A stretch of DNA of 64,000 bases from Haematobia irritans (lineage: Eukaryota; Arthropoda; Insecta; Diptera; Muscidae). A program made the position numbers and the translations under genes. Location of the stretch: assembly GCF_050003625.1 (NCBI RefSeq), contig NC_134397.1, positions 279,490,070 through 279,554,069 on the forward strand, given 5' to 3'. Below are positions 33,316-44,134 of this stretch, in pieces (position 1 is the stretch's first letter; each line of letters begins with the position of its first letter). The notes beneath the pieces were generated by a model. That model was given only the letters and a program-made list of their open reading frames with translations. It had not been told where the DNA came from and made no database searches.

Positions 33316-33758
33316 TCAATCATCACTGATTAACATCAATGTAGAATGGCTCAAAATATGTTGCTCTGCGACAGACAAATGCCTGCTTTGATGTTGGGTG
33401 GATGATGAAATTTGTATTGTGTCCTTGACATTGCCATCGACGGATAGAGCTCGCCTTTGTAGTTTTATTCGAGGCATCATTGATGTGTTATTATGAGTTG
33501 TCGATCGGTTACGATCCATCATTTTACTTATTTTCTCCGTGTGTGGCGGGTGATTGTGTTCTCCGCCAGATAGACACTTTAGCCTACCATTTTCCAGAAC
33601 ACAGCGAGATCTACATCTTTCAGATTGCACCTTTTTCGAATAGTTATGACAGCGCCAATACTCTTTGTTATTTTTCCGGCTATGGCAATTGTACATATAA
33701 TCTTTGAGTACCAGACAAGGCGTAGACCAAGGACTCTCAATGAATACAAGTTTGGTGT
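33316..33758 (-). CDS. mod(mdg4): mod(mdg4) alternative 3' exon, FLYWCH with long tail
   Basis: The acceptor ttttctttcatatttag is followed by AC in phase 1 (Asp). It encodes [46 protein letters not shown] and [11 protein letters not shown], then an approximately 65-residue Ser/Gln/His-rich tail. The zinc ligands are WRC, RC and HNH. It adds about 147 residues. Confidence 0.88.
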
Positions 33759-33982
33759 CTAAATATGAAAGAAAACAAGAAGATACGTACAAATATTAGT
33801 AAGGAATACAAGATATTATTTATGTTTAATTTTCCATCTTTCGACACTCGTAATTATCTACCAACATTCATAACCAATACATTTATTGCTATATACAATT
33901 GATTTTTTTTTTAATTTTTGATCAATAGAGAAAAACACTTAAATATTGGAATTTGGCTACTTTATTCTGTTTCCATAATCTT

Positions 33983-34404
33983 CTACACGTTATCGTCTTT
34001 CATTATCTGGGCCTTTATGTCAAGGCCGGGACATGTTGCGGGTACATACAGCTTAAACTCTTTCCCACTTTTATGTGGTAGTATATCAATATTTGTCATT
34101 GATATTAATTCAGTTATATTTGCACTATCCGGTTTCAGCTCAATGTAGTCGCCTAAATCTTCCTCTTCATTATACAAAGGTCTTTGGTTTATTCTCTGTG
34201 TATGATCCTCGTGATTGTGCTCTCTACGAGCTATTACCAATTCATTTTTCTTAGTTATGACTACAGCTTTACATCGCATCTTGAGGACATCGATGCACCT
34301 CCATGTGGTGTGTCCATTCGCCTGTGTTAGCTTTTTGTTGTATATAAATCCATTGTAGACCAACTGGGCGTTTTTCTTCTGACTTCTAATGAATTTGACA
34401 AAGC
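33983..34404 (-). CDS. mod(mdg4): mod(mdg4) alternative 3' exon, FLYWCH with acidic tail
   Basis: The acceptor tataacatttcag is followed by GC in phase 1 (Gly). It encodes FVKFIRSQKKNAQLVYNGFI, HTTWRCIDVLKMRCKAVVIT and ARREHNHEDHT, then a roughly 70-residue acidic tail ending IKAQIMKDDNV. Zinc ligands are intact. Of the clear cis units it is the closest to the common exons, about 20 kb away. It adds about 140 residues. Confidence 0.88.
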
Positions 34405-35183
34405 CTGAAATGTTATAAAAACGTATCTTGCATTTAGGCTATTATTCATTATAATTTTATAGGACCCCAAAATTCAATATGTTTTCAACTAACACCAAAA
34501 AATTAAACACAGGTAATACTTTGATTTACAACGACTTTATTTCATAGTACTTTTTTAATATTCACATATGATAATAGCAAATACTTACATTTTATTACTA
34601 CCGGCTGGAATTCGATTGGACATTGCAGTACAAGATAAGTGTACAGCACTTGGAGTGCTGTGAACCTAGTTGAAAACTTATGGGAGGGAATAGTCAGCAG
34701 AAGGTCGAGGCAGGTAAGGAAATAGGGAAACATTCCAAAAAAATGAATACACATGAACGAGGAAACCTCATTCTTATTTAGCTTTTAAAGAAAAAAGCCT
34801 TCCATCACAAAATAATGCAGTTAAAACAGCAAAAATTGGACTTGTGATGAGGATTACAACTTACCAATATGACTCGAAATGCATACCATACAAAACTCAT
34901 TCTTTTCAATTGGATGTCGTATATGGCCAACTAATGTAGTGGACGAAACCACTGCTAACATAACATTTAAAAGGATAATAGGTTGTTTGAACCATTATAT
35001 AAAATTAATTTCTGTCTATTTTGGTTGTTTCACTGGCCGAAGATCACAAATGGCTGGTAAATACGACAGACATCACAACGCACAATTTGCGTCTTTTTAT
35101 CAGAGATAAAACATTTATCTTTACAATATCACTGTTTCCACTCCTCACAATTTTCACTTTCACAAAAGATTGATTGTTTTTAA
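34405..35183. other. gene-free spacer
   Basis: No supported gene. The open frames here show no domain and no phase-1 acceptor with a finger downstream. Confidence 0.4.
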
Positions 35184-35353
35184 GTTTTTGTATATTTATT
35201 GTTCTTCAATTTACTCGATATCTGTACTTGGTACTGTCAAATAATAGGATGTACAAGAAGCTTTGATAAAGGCGGACGAATAAACCGTCATCTAATGGGG
35301 CGTTTGCATGAACAAGACAGGCACGCAAAGCGAGAATTTGTTTTTGAAGAGCA
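35184..35353 (+). pseudogene. C2H2-finger-like exon fragment, cut by a MITE
   Basis: After a weak acceptor (gattgtttttaag) a frame opens in phase 1 and encodes CQIIGCTRSFDKGGRINRHL and MGRLHEQDRHAKREFVF. The spacing C-x4-C-x3-F-x5-I-x2-H-x5-H is that of a C2H2 zinc finger. The frame then runs into a MITE fragment (atgcgccgtccagactataag, from 35354) and stops at 35435. It could be a further mod(mdg4) 3' exon on the plus strand or a piece of another gene. The splice site is poor. Confidence 0.3.
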
Positions 35354-35520
35354 TCTAATGCGCCGTCCAGACTATAAGTTTATCCGGACGACGCTGCTCA
35401 TGTCGAAGATATCACATATATTGGCCACATTATAAGTTAAGTCCGAAGGCATAATCGATACTGCTGCATGTTTGTGGGATCGATAACACTTTTACCCATT
35501 ATTTACTCATCGCCGACAAT
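35354..35520. mobile_element. GCGCTTTACAG-family MITE, partial copy
   Basis: The words gactataagtttatccggac, ttaagtccgaaggcataatc and gtgggatcgataacac mark a diverged copy lacking the right inverted end. Confidence 0.6.
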
Positions 35521-35524
35521 TCGT

Positions 35525-36078
35525 ATCGATTGGCGGCGCTTCTGAGAATCCTCATCAGATCAAAACAGTCGTAAACGATAACCAAAACACGTCGGAAAAG
35601 CGCCGTCACTACTGAGAAGTTGTACCACGCCAAGTTACTACAAAAAAAACATCGCACGAGTGCAAGTATTAGGTGCCTTTCTAGATAAATTTAGAACGAA
35701 GCCAAACTATTAGGAAAAAGTGAATTTTAAGATAGTTGTAAAAGAATCATTGTGGTCAAGTAAAATAAAATAGAGTGCTAATAAAAATAGAGAGAATAAG
35801 AAATTCATGTTTTTCAAGCTCAGACCTCGAGCTTGAAAAAATATGAATTTATTAATATACGAGTGTTTACCCTCCAAATATTTTTTGAATTTGACGGCAC
35901 TTCTGAGAATCCCAACCACGTTGAAAACAATCGTATACGACATCCAAAACTCGTCGGAAAAGCGCCGTCACTATTGAGAAGTTGTACCACGCAAAGTTAC
36001 TATATTAAAGAATCCCATGAGTTCAATTATTAGGAGACTTTTTCGATACATTTAGCACGAAGCCAATAAGAGCCCCCT
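35525..36078. repeat. inverted fragments of the CCCTGCCAGCATTT element
   Basis: Two segments (about 35535-35790 and 35880-36078) carry, in reverse orientation, the right-hand part of the element found complete at 36079-37650 (for example cggaaaagcgccgtcac and agaagttgtaccacgc). Confidence 0.55.
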
Positions 36079-36841
36079 CCCTGCCAGCATTTCAAAGTTC
36101 CATTTCAACCTCATCGTTACCACAGACTCGTAAATGTCACTTCAACCATCATGAAAAGGTACATCAAAAAGTACATGCAAGTAATTTGCCATCCCTACTG
36201 TTAAAAAAGCCATTTTTTTGTGAAACGCCAAGCGCAACCAGCTTGTTATATTTTAATTAAAAAAAACGAAAATAAAGTTCTGAAAACATAGATTATACGC
36301 TTAAAATTGTGAAAGGTATATTGGTGAACAATTTGGTGATTTTCCAAATGGAATAAAGTGATTGTTTTTCAGATATTTTACAGACACGCTGCCTCCATGG
36401 AATAAAAACACTGGTTGATAGACGCAGCAACATGTAACTCGCTACTTGTAACTCAACATCATCATTAATGCCAAAAATTATGTTAAATGTAATGTGATAG
36501 TGGTATAAATGTTATATTTTTAAGAATTTGTAAATGTTTAATCAAATTAATAAATATCTAAACAAACGTGTTTTACTCGACCACAATGATTCTTTTACAA
36601 CTATCTTAAAATGCACTTTTTCTGATTGGTTTGAGGGTCCCTTATTGGCGTCGTTCTAAATTGATCTATAAAGGCACCTAATAATTGCACTCATGCGAAA
36701 CATTTTTGTAGTAACTTGGCGTGGTACAACTTCTCAATAGTGACGGCGCTTTTCCGACGAGTTTTTGATATCGTATATGATTGTTTTCGACGTAGTGGGG
36801 ATTCTCAAAAGAGTCCCCAAATTCAAAAAATGTTGGCAGGG
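36079..36841. mobile_element. CCCTGCCAGCATTT element, copy 1
   Basis: It starts CCCTGCCAGCATTTCAAAGT and ends ...AAAAAATGTTGGCAGGG, so the terminal CCCTGCCARCATTT is inverted at the ends. It is 763 bp. Further copies lie at 36857-37650 and 44135-44927. The interior has no convincing protein; the short open frames inside are shared by the copies only because they are repeats. Confidence 0.65.
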
Positions 36842-36856
36842 CTCAAACTGTCATAC

Positions 36857-37650
36857 CCCTGCCAGCATTTCAAAGTTCCATTTCATCCTCATCGCTACCA
36901 CAGACTCGTAAATGTCACCACAACCATCGCGAACTGTGATGGGGGAAGCATATCAAAAAGTACAAAATGTACATGAAAGTATTTTGCCATCACTACTGTT
37001 AGAAGAGCCATTTTATTTTTTGTGAAACGCCAAGCGCAACCAGCTTGTTATATTTTATTTAAATAAAAACGAAAATAAAGTTCTGAAAACATAGATATTA
37101 CGCTTAAAATTGTGAAAGGTATATGGTGAACAATTTTTGACTTTCCAAATGGAATAAAGTGATAGTTTTTCAAATATTTGCCCAGACACGCTGCCTCCAT
37201 TGGGAATAAAAGTATTGGCTGATAGACGCTACAACATTTAACTTACAACTTGTAACTCAACATCAATCTCTTATTAATGCATAAAAATGTGTTAAATGTG
37301 ATGTGGTAGTCGTATAAATGTTATATTTATGAGAATTTATAAATGTTTCATAAAATTAATAAACATCTAAACAATCGTGTTTTACTTGACCACAATGATT
37401 CTTTTACAACTATCTTAAAATGCACTTGGTCTGATTGTTTGAAGGGGCTCTTATTGGCGTCCTTCTAAATGTATCCATAAGGGCTCCTAATAATTGCACT
37501 CATGCGATACTTTTTTGTAGTAACTTGGCGTGGTACAACTTCTCAATAGTGACGGTGCTTTTCCGAGGAGTTTTGGATATCGTATACGACTGTTTTCGAC
37601 GTAGTGGGGATTCTCAGAAGCGCCCCCAAATTCAAAAAATGTTGGCAGGG
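36857..37650. mobile_element. CCCTGCCAGCATTT element, copy 2 (tandem)
   Basis: This is a second complete copy in the same orientation, only 15 bases after copy 1, with the same ends. The inner part (gaaaggtatatggtgaacaa, ataaagttctgaaaacatag) matches copies 1 and 3. Confidence 0.65.
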
Positions 37651-38285
37651 ACCAAGTGCATTTTATGATAGTTGTAATAGAATCATTGTGGTCAAATAAA
37701 ACAGGATAGTTTAGAGTTTTATTAATTTGAATAAAAATTTATAACATGTATAACATTTATACGTCTAAAATCACATTGCACATGTTTTACATTAATAAAG
37801 GGATGTGTTGTGTTAAAAGTTGCAATTCTGCTATATTCTGCTGATGTACCATCGCCATCAAGGCTTCATGTCTGAAAAAATATCACTTTATTCCATTTTG
37901 TAAAGTCGAAAAAATTTCACTAATATACCTTTTAAGCGCATTAACTATGTTCTCAGCACTTTTTTTTTTGTTTTTATTTAAGTAATTTGCAAGAAACTAT
38001 TTGCGCTGGGGTTTCACAAAATATCAAAATGGCTTTGTGATAATAGTGATGGCAAAATACAGTCATGTACATTTCCAACTTTTTGATACATTTCCCCATC
38101 ACAGTTGGCGTTTGTTGTAGTGTCACTTACGAGTCTGTGGTGGCGATGGGGATGTTCTCACCAAGCATGTTTTGGGGTTTGAAATGTTTTTCCTTTATAA
38201 GCACTTCAAAACGAGTCGTTTTCGCCATACCAAATAACAAGTTCAAAACACAAGTTTTCCTCCAAAACACGTCAATTTTAGAATG
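37651..38285. repeat. diverged inverted copy of the CCCTGCCAGCATTT element
   Basis: Words of the element in reverse order and strand can be followed (gataatagtgatggcaaaat, ccccatcacagttggcg, acgagtctgtggtggcgatg). It is older and more diverged than the other copies. Confidence 0.5.
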
Positions 38286-38741
38286 AGAACCCACCTAAAG
38301 GTAGGTACTATGTTCGGTTTCCGCAGCGAAATTCCATACAAAACCAAAAATGCGAAAAACTACCGAAATATTTTTTCATTTGTGGTACTTTGTTTTTTTT
38401 TCGAGTTGAAAAACTGACGTAAAGCGCACAGTCCCTAATTAGATCGTGTTAAATCCTTCCATATGTTGAGATTAGTTAGTTTCAAAACATGGCGCCATTT
38501 GCAATGTGAATTAAGAAATAATTTATTTATTCAAATGATTTGTGTGAAATTACAACACAAATGTGGTTGGCATTGTTATTTAAAAATACAATAAGATCGA
38601 TTGACAAAATAAAAATAACTTGGAGTGGTGTTTTCGTAATAAAGCCATCATCTAGCGGCTCCCTACTACATGATAGAATAGAAATAATGTACATAACATG
38701 AAATTTATAGAAAAGTGTTAACAAAATAAAGTTCTATTTAG

Positions 38742-38923
38742 TGAATTTCATTTTACAATCGTTTCTTTTTACTTGGTATAGGGATAATAAACACAAATGC
38801 TGGCCGTGCATCGTAATTATAAAGGCAGTGCGATTGATGTTGCAGTACTATGGTAGCTACGAATGGAATCACAAGAATAAATTGCTATGTTGCTATGTTC
38901 CAAAAATAAAATGCAAAAATTAA
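38742..38923 (+). pseudogene. mod(mdg4): decayed plus-strand FLYWCH exon of mod(mdg4)
   Basis: The acceptor ttctatttag is followed by TG in the common phase, then NFILQSFLFTWYRDNKHKCW, PCIVIIKAV and YGSYEWNHKNK before a stop at 38923. TWYR stands where TWxC is expected, KCWPCIVI where KCxARIVI is, and YEWNH where HxHNH is. The first half of the finger is missing. Phase and order of motifs argue for a degraded exon; chance cannot be excluded. Confidence 0.35.
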
Positions 38924-39001
38924 TTATGCATATATCTTGCATTTTATCGATTCAAAATACTGGTTGAATTTTATAACGTGACTGAAATAGTTATAAAATT
39001 A

Positions 39002-39014
39002 TACATTGAGAGAG
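39002..39014. repeat. left target-site duplication of the jockey-like element
   Basis: TACATTGAGAGAG occurs here and again exactly at 44041-44053, flanking the element 39015-44040. Confidence 0.85.
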
Positions 39015-39598
39015 AATAGAATAGAATAGAATAAAATTTTATTGAGGCTTATTTTCTTTCTTTTACATAGGAATATTCTTTACAGAAGAATGTATTGTCT
39101 ACTTAGAACTATCTTCGTCTTATTCTAATACACGATGATGTGTGAGAAATGCTACTAGCATGATTGAGATGGAGTATATGTTAACTAACATACATATTGA
39201 CTAGACAATAAGGCTTGCTCGCGGCCTTAACAGAGACCTGACAGGCAATGGTTGCTGTCAAACATAAATAAATAATAAATATAAAAACAAAACAACAGTC
39301 TACAAACTAAATAACGAAAGCAAACATAGTGTCTGCTGATAACAAGAGTGTTTAAGTGTCTGCTATATAATACGATTGCAGAATACATGAAACAATATAG
39401 ATATGTAATTTTTCTTAAGTGAATGTATGTGTGTACTTGTATATGGTAACATAATTGTATATATCACAGTTTGATGTTATAGTATTTAAAGTGACTACAA
39501 TTGAAGCGGTCGTTCAGGTACATTTTGAACTGTGGTATTTGATACCAAGATTTTGTAAAATTTGTTTTTTTTTTGTTGTCTTGGATTTAGTTTAAAAC

Positions 39599-42538
39599 TT
39601 ATACTAAATTATTTTCTTTTTTTATGTGTTTTAGCCCCTGTGGGAGCCAGATGTTGTTTTTTTTGTAGAGAGGAGGCAGATCGTGGATCGTTGAGTTGCT
39701 GAGGATTTCATTGAGGATTCCAACGGAGGAAAGGTAAGTTGATTCAGCCCATATAGTTTGTCTTTCAATGTCATAGATTTCGTTCATTAGGATATTTTCG
39801 TGGTTTTGCAGTTTTTCGGCAAAAAGTTTTTGATGTCGAAGAGCGTATGTGCAAAATGGCTCAACTCCTGAGTTTTCATATATATAAGTATTGGAATATT
39901 TCTTTGTCCTGTGTGCATAGTGTTTGTTCACACACTTACGCAGGATTTTCCGTTCAAATATTTCCACCTCTTTGGCTACTGTTGGGGATATAGTGAACCA
40001 TATAGGGAATCCGTATAATAGCACGGACCTAATCGCCACCTTGTATAGGAGCAGTTTTGTTTGCATGGGTAAGTATTTGTTGTTAAATAGAAATGAAAAA
40101 GACCCAGCTATTCTTTTTGCTTTTTGTAGTGTTGTTCTTCCATGCGAGTTCAATTTCAATAGATTGTCAAATGATACTCCTAAGTATTTGAAAGATGTTT
40201 TAAATGGTATTTCAATTCCATCTAGGAAGGCGGCTAGTGTCTTACTTTCTGGGACAACATTTTTCGGACATTTTCCGGACGCGTTTCGGATGCAAATGGC
40301 TTCGGATTTTGCAGCGTTAATCTTGATGCCCCACGTTTTATAAAAATTGCTGATAATGTTCAGATGGTTTGACGCGTTGTGTAAGGCTTGGCATGGTGAT
40401 TTATGATGCGAGTATATTATGCAGTCATCAGCATATAGAATGGCTTTGGAATAGTTAGTAGTGTGTGGGAAATCGTGAAGGAAGAGGTTAAACAGGAATG
40501 GAGCAAGGACACTTCCCTGTGGTACCCCACTACTAATCATTCCTGTTGTAGACGACGTGTCTTGTACAGAGACTAGAAATTTTCGTGCTGATAAATAGCT
40601 CATGATCAACTTGATGAGATAAGGATCGATACCAAGGCCTGTCAATTTGTAGAGAATTCCTTTATGACAAACAGAGTCAAATGCCTTTTCTATATCCAAA
40701 GAGATTGCCACTGTGCAAGTTTGGTATCGTAGTCCTGCAATGATGTCATTGTGAAATTTTAGTAGAGCATGTTGGGTTGAGTGTTTTCGTTTAAATCCAA
40801 ATTGAAAGTTTGATATAGGATCTATAATAAGCTCCTTTTCGATTTTATCTTTCACTAATTGTTCCATTACTTTCCCAACATTGGACAGTAAAGAAATTGG
40901 ACGAAAATCAGCAGTTGTCATAGCGTCTTGCTTCTTTTTAATGGGTATGATTTTTGCCATTTTCCAATCTGTTGGAAAATACCCGTTGTTGATGCAGTGA
41001 TTGTATATTAACGTAAATAACTTTATTGTTGAATCTGGAAATTTCTTAATGATGAAGTTTGAAATTCCATCGATACCACAGGATCTTTTATTATTCAGTG
41101 CATTAATAACCTCTTTAACCTTTTCAGGACTTGTGAAGTGGTAGTCATCCGGATTGTCAAGAGAGCGAAAATGTTGATCAAAAGTGTAAATGTGTTCTGG
41201 AATGGATTCTACGCAAGATGTCACCTTATTGTCCAGATCAGGTACTGGATTTAATGGAATGGTTTCACGAAATATTGATGAATAAAAGTTTTTGAATTGA
41301 TCTGCTATTTCACTGCTGCTTGTAATTATTGTGCCATTGGCACATAGTTGATTGCAAAAAGGAGATTTATTTTTACCAGATATACTATAAATATCTTTAA
41401 ACGCTGAAGGACCTGGTTTTATGTTAGCCAGTTTATTTCTAAACTTTTGAGCGCTTTCCAATGCTATTGTTTCTTTTAAAATTATCTTTAAAAGTTGAAT
41501 TTGCTTAGATAAAATCTTATACTGGCTACTAAGTCTGTTCCCATGCCTGTGAAATATCTTCTTAAGCTCTTTTTGCCATTGATGTTTGATTTTTAGTATT
41601 TTTTTAGCTTTCTCCGACAGGGGAGGTTTGCCATCTTTGATGACTGTTTTGGCAGAATGATTATTATGTACATTGGTGAAAGCACTATTGAACTGTGTTA
41701 TGAGAGAATCAATCTCTTGATTATTGAGATTAATTGAGTGTTCTGGAGTAATTTGACGCGTCACGCTATCCAAATCATTGCGAAAATTATCCCAATTCGT
41801 ATTTTTGTATGAAATAAAGGTTCGCGGTGAAACCATTATAATATCTGAACACATTTTTAATTTCAGCAAAAGTGGAAAATGATCTGAAAAGGTTGAAAGG
41901 GATGAGATTTCGAAGTTACTGCTGATTCTGTCAATGAGGTTAGCACTTATTAAAAAGTGATCCAGGAAGGATTGCCCGTTTGGATAAGATGGTGAAGTAT
42001 CACATAGGCGAGTAATATCTATGCTGTTATCATCTAGCCATTTCGACAGAGTTTTACCATTCGGGTTATCTGAACTATCACCCCATACCATGTTTCTTGC
42101 GTTCAAGTCACCGCCTAGAACAAATCCATCGTAATTACCACATAGTTGTAGTAATTTCTGAAGATCGGAATTCAGAGAGTGTATGTTGATGCTACATGGA
42201 ATGTAAACTGATCCAACTAAGTACCTTTTGTTTCCATTGTTGGACGATGATTCAATTTGCACTAAACATGATTTGATTCCAACACTATTAAGAGTCGTGC
42301 GGACGTATTTGTATGAGTTTTTTATGGCAATAGCAGTCCCTAACGCCGAATTGTCATGAATGAAATAGTAACTTTCAAGTTTTGGTCTCATGTTCCTTCG
42401 GAGACGACACTCCTGTATGAATCCAAAGTCGATGTTTTTGTTTTGTAGAATTTTTTGTAATTCAATTTGTCTACTTTTATCGATCAGAGATCGGACATTG
42501 AAAGTTAAAAAGTTTAATGATCTATGGTCCATAGCCAT
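39599..42538 (-). CDS. jockey-like ORF2: endonuclease and reverse transcriptase
   Basis: The frame is open from 42586; the likely start is the ATG at 42538 (MAMDHRSLNFLTFNVRSL), which overlaps the ORF1 stop by 17 bases. N-terminal APE-type endonuclease motifs are FIQECRL, LGGDLNARN and TFSDHFPLLL. The RT follows: ADFRPISLLSNVGKVMEQLV, ISLDIEKAFDSVCHKG, SSGVPQGSVLAPFLFNLFLH and ILYADDCIIYSH (the catalytic YADD). The C-terminal thumb has FKYLGVSFDNLL and RSVLLYGFPIWF. No RNase H follows. At about 980 codons the length is normal for the clade, and I see no internal stop or missing catalytic residue. The protein nicks target DNA and reverse-transcribes the element RNA. Confidence 0.92.
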   Translation of the reverse strand: MAMDHRSLNFLTFNVRSLIDKSRQIELQKILQNKNIDFGFIQECRLRRNMRPKLESYYFIHDNSALGTAIAIKNSYKYVRTTLNSVGIKSCLVQIESSSNNGNKRYLVGSVYIPCSINIHSLNSDLQKLLQLCGNYDGFVLGGDLNARNMVWGDSSDNPNGKTLSKWLDDNSIDITRLCDTSPSYPNGQSFLDHFLISANLIDRISSNFEISSLSTFSDHFPLLLKLKMCSDIIMVSPRTFISYKNTNWDNFRNDLDSVTRQITPEHSINLNNQEIDSLITQFNSAFTNVHNNHSAKTVIKDGKPPLSEKAKKILKIKHQWQKELKKIFHRHGNRLSSQYKILSKQIQLLKIILKETIALESAQKFRNKLANIKPGPSAFKDIYSISGKNKSPFCNQLCANGTIITSSSEIADQFKNFYSSIFRETIPLNPVPDLDNKVTSCVESIPEHIYTFDQHFRSLDNPDDYHFTSPEKVKEVINALNNKRSCGIDGISNFIIKKFPDSTIKLFTLIYNHCINNGYFPTDWKMAKIIPIKKKQDAMTTADFRPISLLSNVGKVMEQLVKDKIEKELIIDPISNFQFGFKRKHSTQHALLKFHNDIIAGLRYQTCTVAISLDIEKAFDSVCHKGILYKLTGLGIDPYLIKLIMSYLSARKFLVSVQDTSSTTGMISSGVPQGSVLAPFLFNLFLHDFPHTTNYSKAILYADDCIIYSHHKSPCQALHNASNHLNIISNFYKTWGIKINAAKSEAICIRNASGKCPKNVVPESKTLAAFLDGIEIPFKTSFKYLGVSFDNLLKLNSHGRTTLQKAKRIAGSFSFLFNNKYLPMQTKLLLYKVAIRSVLLYGFPIWFTISPTVAKEVEIFERKILRKCVNKHYAHRTKKYSNTYIYENSGVEPFCTYALRHQKLFAEKLQNHENILMNEIYDIERQTIWAESTYLSSVGILNEILSNSTIHDLPPLYKKNNIWLPQGLKHIKKENNLV

Positions 42539-43948
42539 ATTGTGTTTTAACTTTGTTGAAAAGACGCAAAAATTCGGTTTTTGCATCAGCTTTTGGCATA
42601 TTTTGAAATTCGTTCATAAAAATACATATCTCCTGCTCTAGGGTCAGTTCTTGGGGTTCCAAGAAGTAGTTGGCTAGTTTCAGGAAGTCTTCAACAAAAC
42701 TTGGTTTATTTTGTTTGCCACTTTCTTCCGAAGTGGCTGGTTTGAAAAGACTAGCAAATGATTTGCTTGAGGTTCTGACGGAGTAATTCAGAGCTCTTTT
42801 TACGTTGTTAGCTGCAATGGCTTTTTGTTCCAACGCTGTATGTAACCGTTCTTTCTTAGCAGCAACATACTTTCTGTAAGTAGGACAACCTCTCCAATTA
42901 GCTGGGTGTCCAGGTTTATTGCAGTTTTTACAATATGGTTCTGACGTGTCAGATCTCTGCCTCTGACATTCACCCGGTCCATGATTATTTTCACACTTCA
43001 CACATCTGTATGCCGAATTGCAGTTGCGGGCACTATGGCCCCAACGTTGACACCTACGGCATTGAATCTCAGTGTCTTTTTTTTGGGTTTTTCCCAAACA
43101 ATTACTTGGTTTTGAAGACCTGTGATATGAGATACGTCACCAATTTTCTTCCCCGGAAGCAAAGTTGCCAAGAAAAGAGAAGTGTCGGTATTATTTTTGA
43201 TTGAAGCAGCGGTTTTAAATTTACTTACGTCTGCAACTGTTAGCGGTACCCTTTTATTAAGTTCCTCTTTAATCATGTTGATATCTGTATCTGGATATAA
43301 ACCTCTTATCACTACTGAATCCCTTTTGAATTCCTTAGGGGTAAAGGAGTATGAATGGATGTTTTTTGCCTTCAAAAGTTCCATCATTGACGCATGTACA
43401 TTTGGATCAGCAAAGTATAGCTTGCTCTTATTTTTATTCACGTTCTTGATCTTAAATGTAAATTCAGGAACTGTGGTTTTCAATGTTTCTACCAACGTTT
43501 TAATGTTGACGTTGTATACAAATATAGGTGGACACCATTTTATTCGTGTTTCAGTTTCATTATTCTCATTTTTGTTTGATTTTTTGTTGTCTTTAACAAT
43601 CGGTTTTGATGCTGGTGGATTGGAGCTTTGAATATCAATATCTGCCAAGACACTTAAAATACCGAATTGGTTTCCGTCTTTAGGGTTATGATTTGTTAGC
43701 CTTTTCGATAAGGTGGAAATATCTATATTGATGGGCGAAATAATATTTTCTATGCGTTGTCTTTTGCGGTCATTAGTAATGGGTGTTGTTTTTGTTTGCA
43801 TGGCTAATTTGCCAATTGTTGTTGAAGATGTTTTAAGTTGAGATGTTGTGGGCACCTCCTCCTCTACTACATCGCAGTCCATGTCAGGCGGCAAAGAACC
43901 AGGCACCTTCATTGCATAGAATTGCAATTTGATGCCCGAAAATGTCAA
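42522..43948 (-). pseudogene. jockey-like ORF1 (gag-like, zinc knuckles), one-base frameshift
   Basis: The frame from 43948 encodes an N-terminal region and an RNA-binding-like domain (FTFKIKNVNKNKSKLYFADP, SVVIRGLYPDTDINMIKEEL) up to VIVWEKPKKK. Homology then continues in the other frame: DTEIQCRRCQRWGHSARNCN, YRCVKCENNHGPGEC and YCKNCNKPGHPANWRGCP, three CCHC-type knuckles, to a stop at 42522. The shift falls at a run of eight A (minus strand, about 43077-43084). One A fewer would give a continuous frame. It is a mutation, a sequencing error, or slippage-based frameshifting. ORF1 proteins form the RNP with element RNA. Confidence 0.85.
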
Positions 43949-44040
43949 CTATGTATAATAATTTAATAATAGATGTAGAACAATTATTTTGAGAAAAAAA
44001 AATACGTCTTGTTGTTTACGTCGTTGCCAGATGAATAATC

Positions 44041-44053
44041 TACATTGAGAGAG
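44041..44053. repeat. right target-site duplication of the jockey-like element
   Basis: TACATTGAGAGAG matches 39002-39014 exactly. Confidence 0.85.
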
Positions 44054-44134
44054 TATAACAAGAAACATTCTTCAATAAACCAGCCACTTTGCATCTCAAT
44101 GTATTAATTTCAGTCAACGAAGAGTTCCTGGTAT

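Larger units (their letters stand above)
39015..44040 (-). mobile_element. jockey-like non-LTR retrotransposon, near complete
   Basis: The 5.0-kb element lies on the minus strand between 13-bp target duplications (39002-39014 and 44041-44053). Its 5' end is at 44040 (gattattcatctggcaacga). ORF1 is at 43948-42522, ORF2 at 42538-39599, and the 3' end carries an aataaaattttattctattc tail with repeated TATTC. EN and RT without RNase H, ORF1 with zinc knuckles, and an ORF1/ORF2 overlap of 17 bases fit the Jockey clade. The intact duplication and long frames point to a recent insertion. Confidence 0.9.

Noticed and set aside
36716..37668. Similar short frames (AWYNFSIVTALFRR...) repeated in two places as a possible gene family
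   Set aside because: They lie in copies of the same MITE and are explained by the repeat; no domain or codon signal.
39924..40343. Plus-strand frame of 139 codons
   Set aside because: Antisense of jockey-like ORF2.
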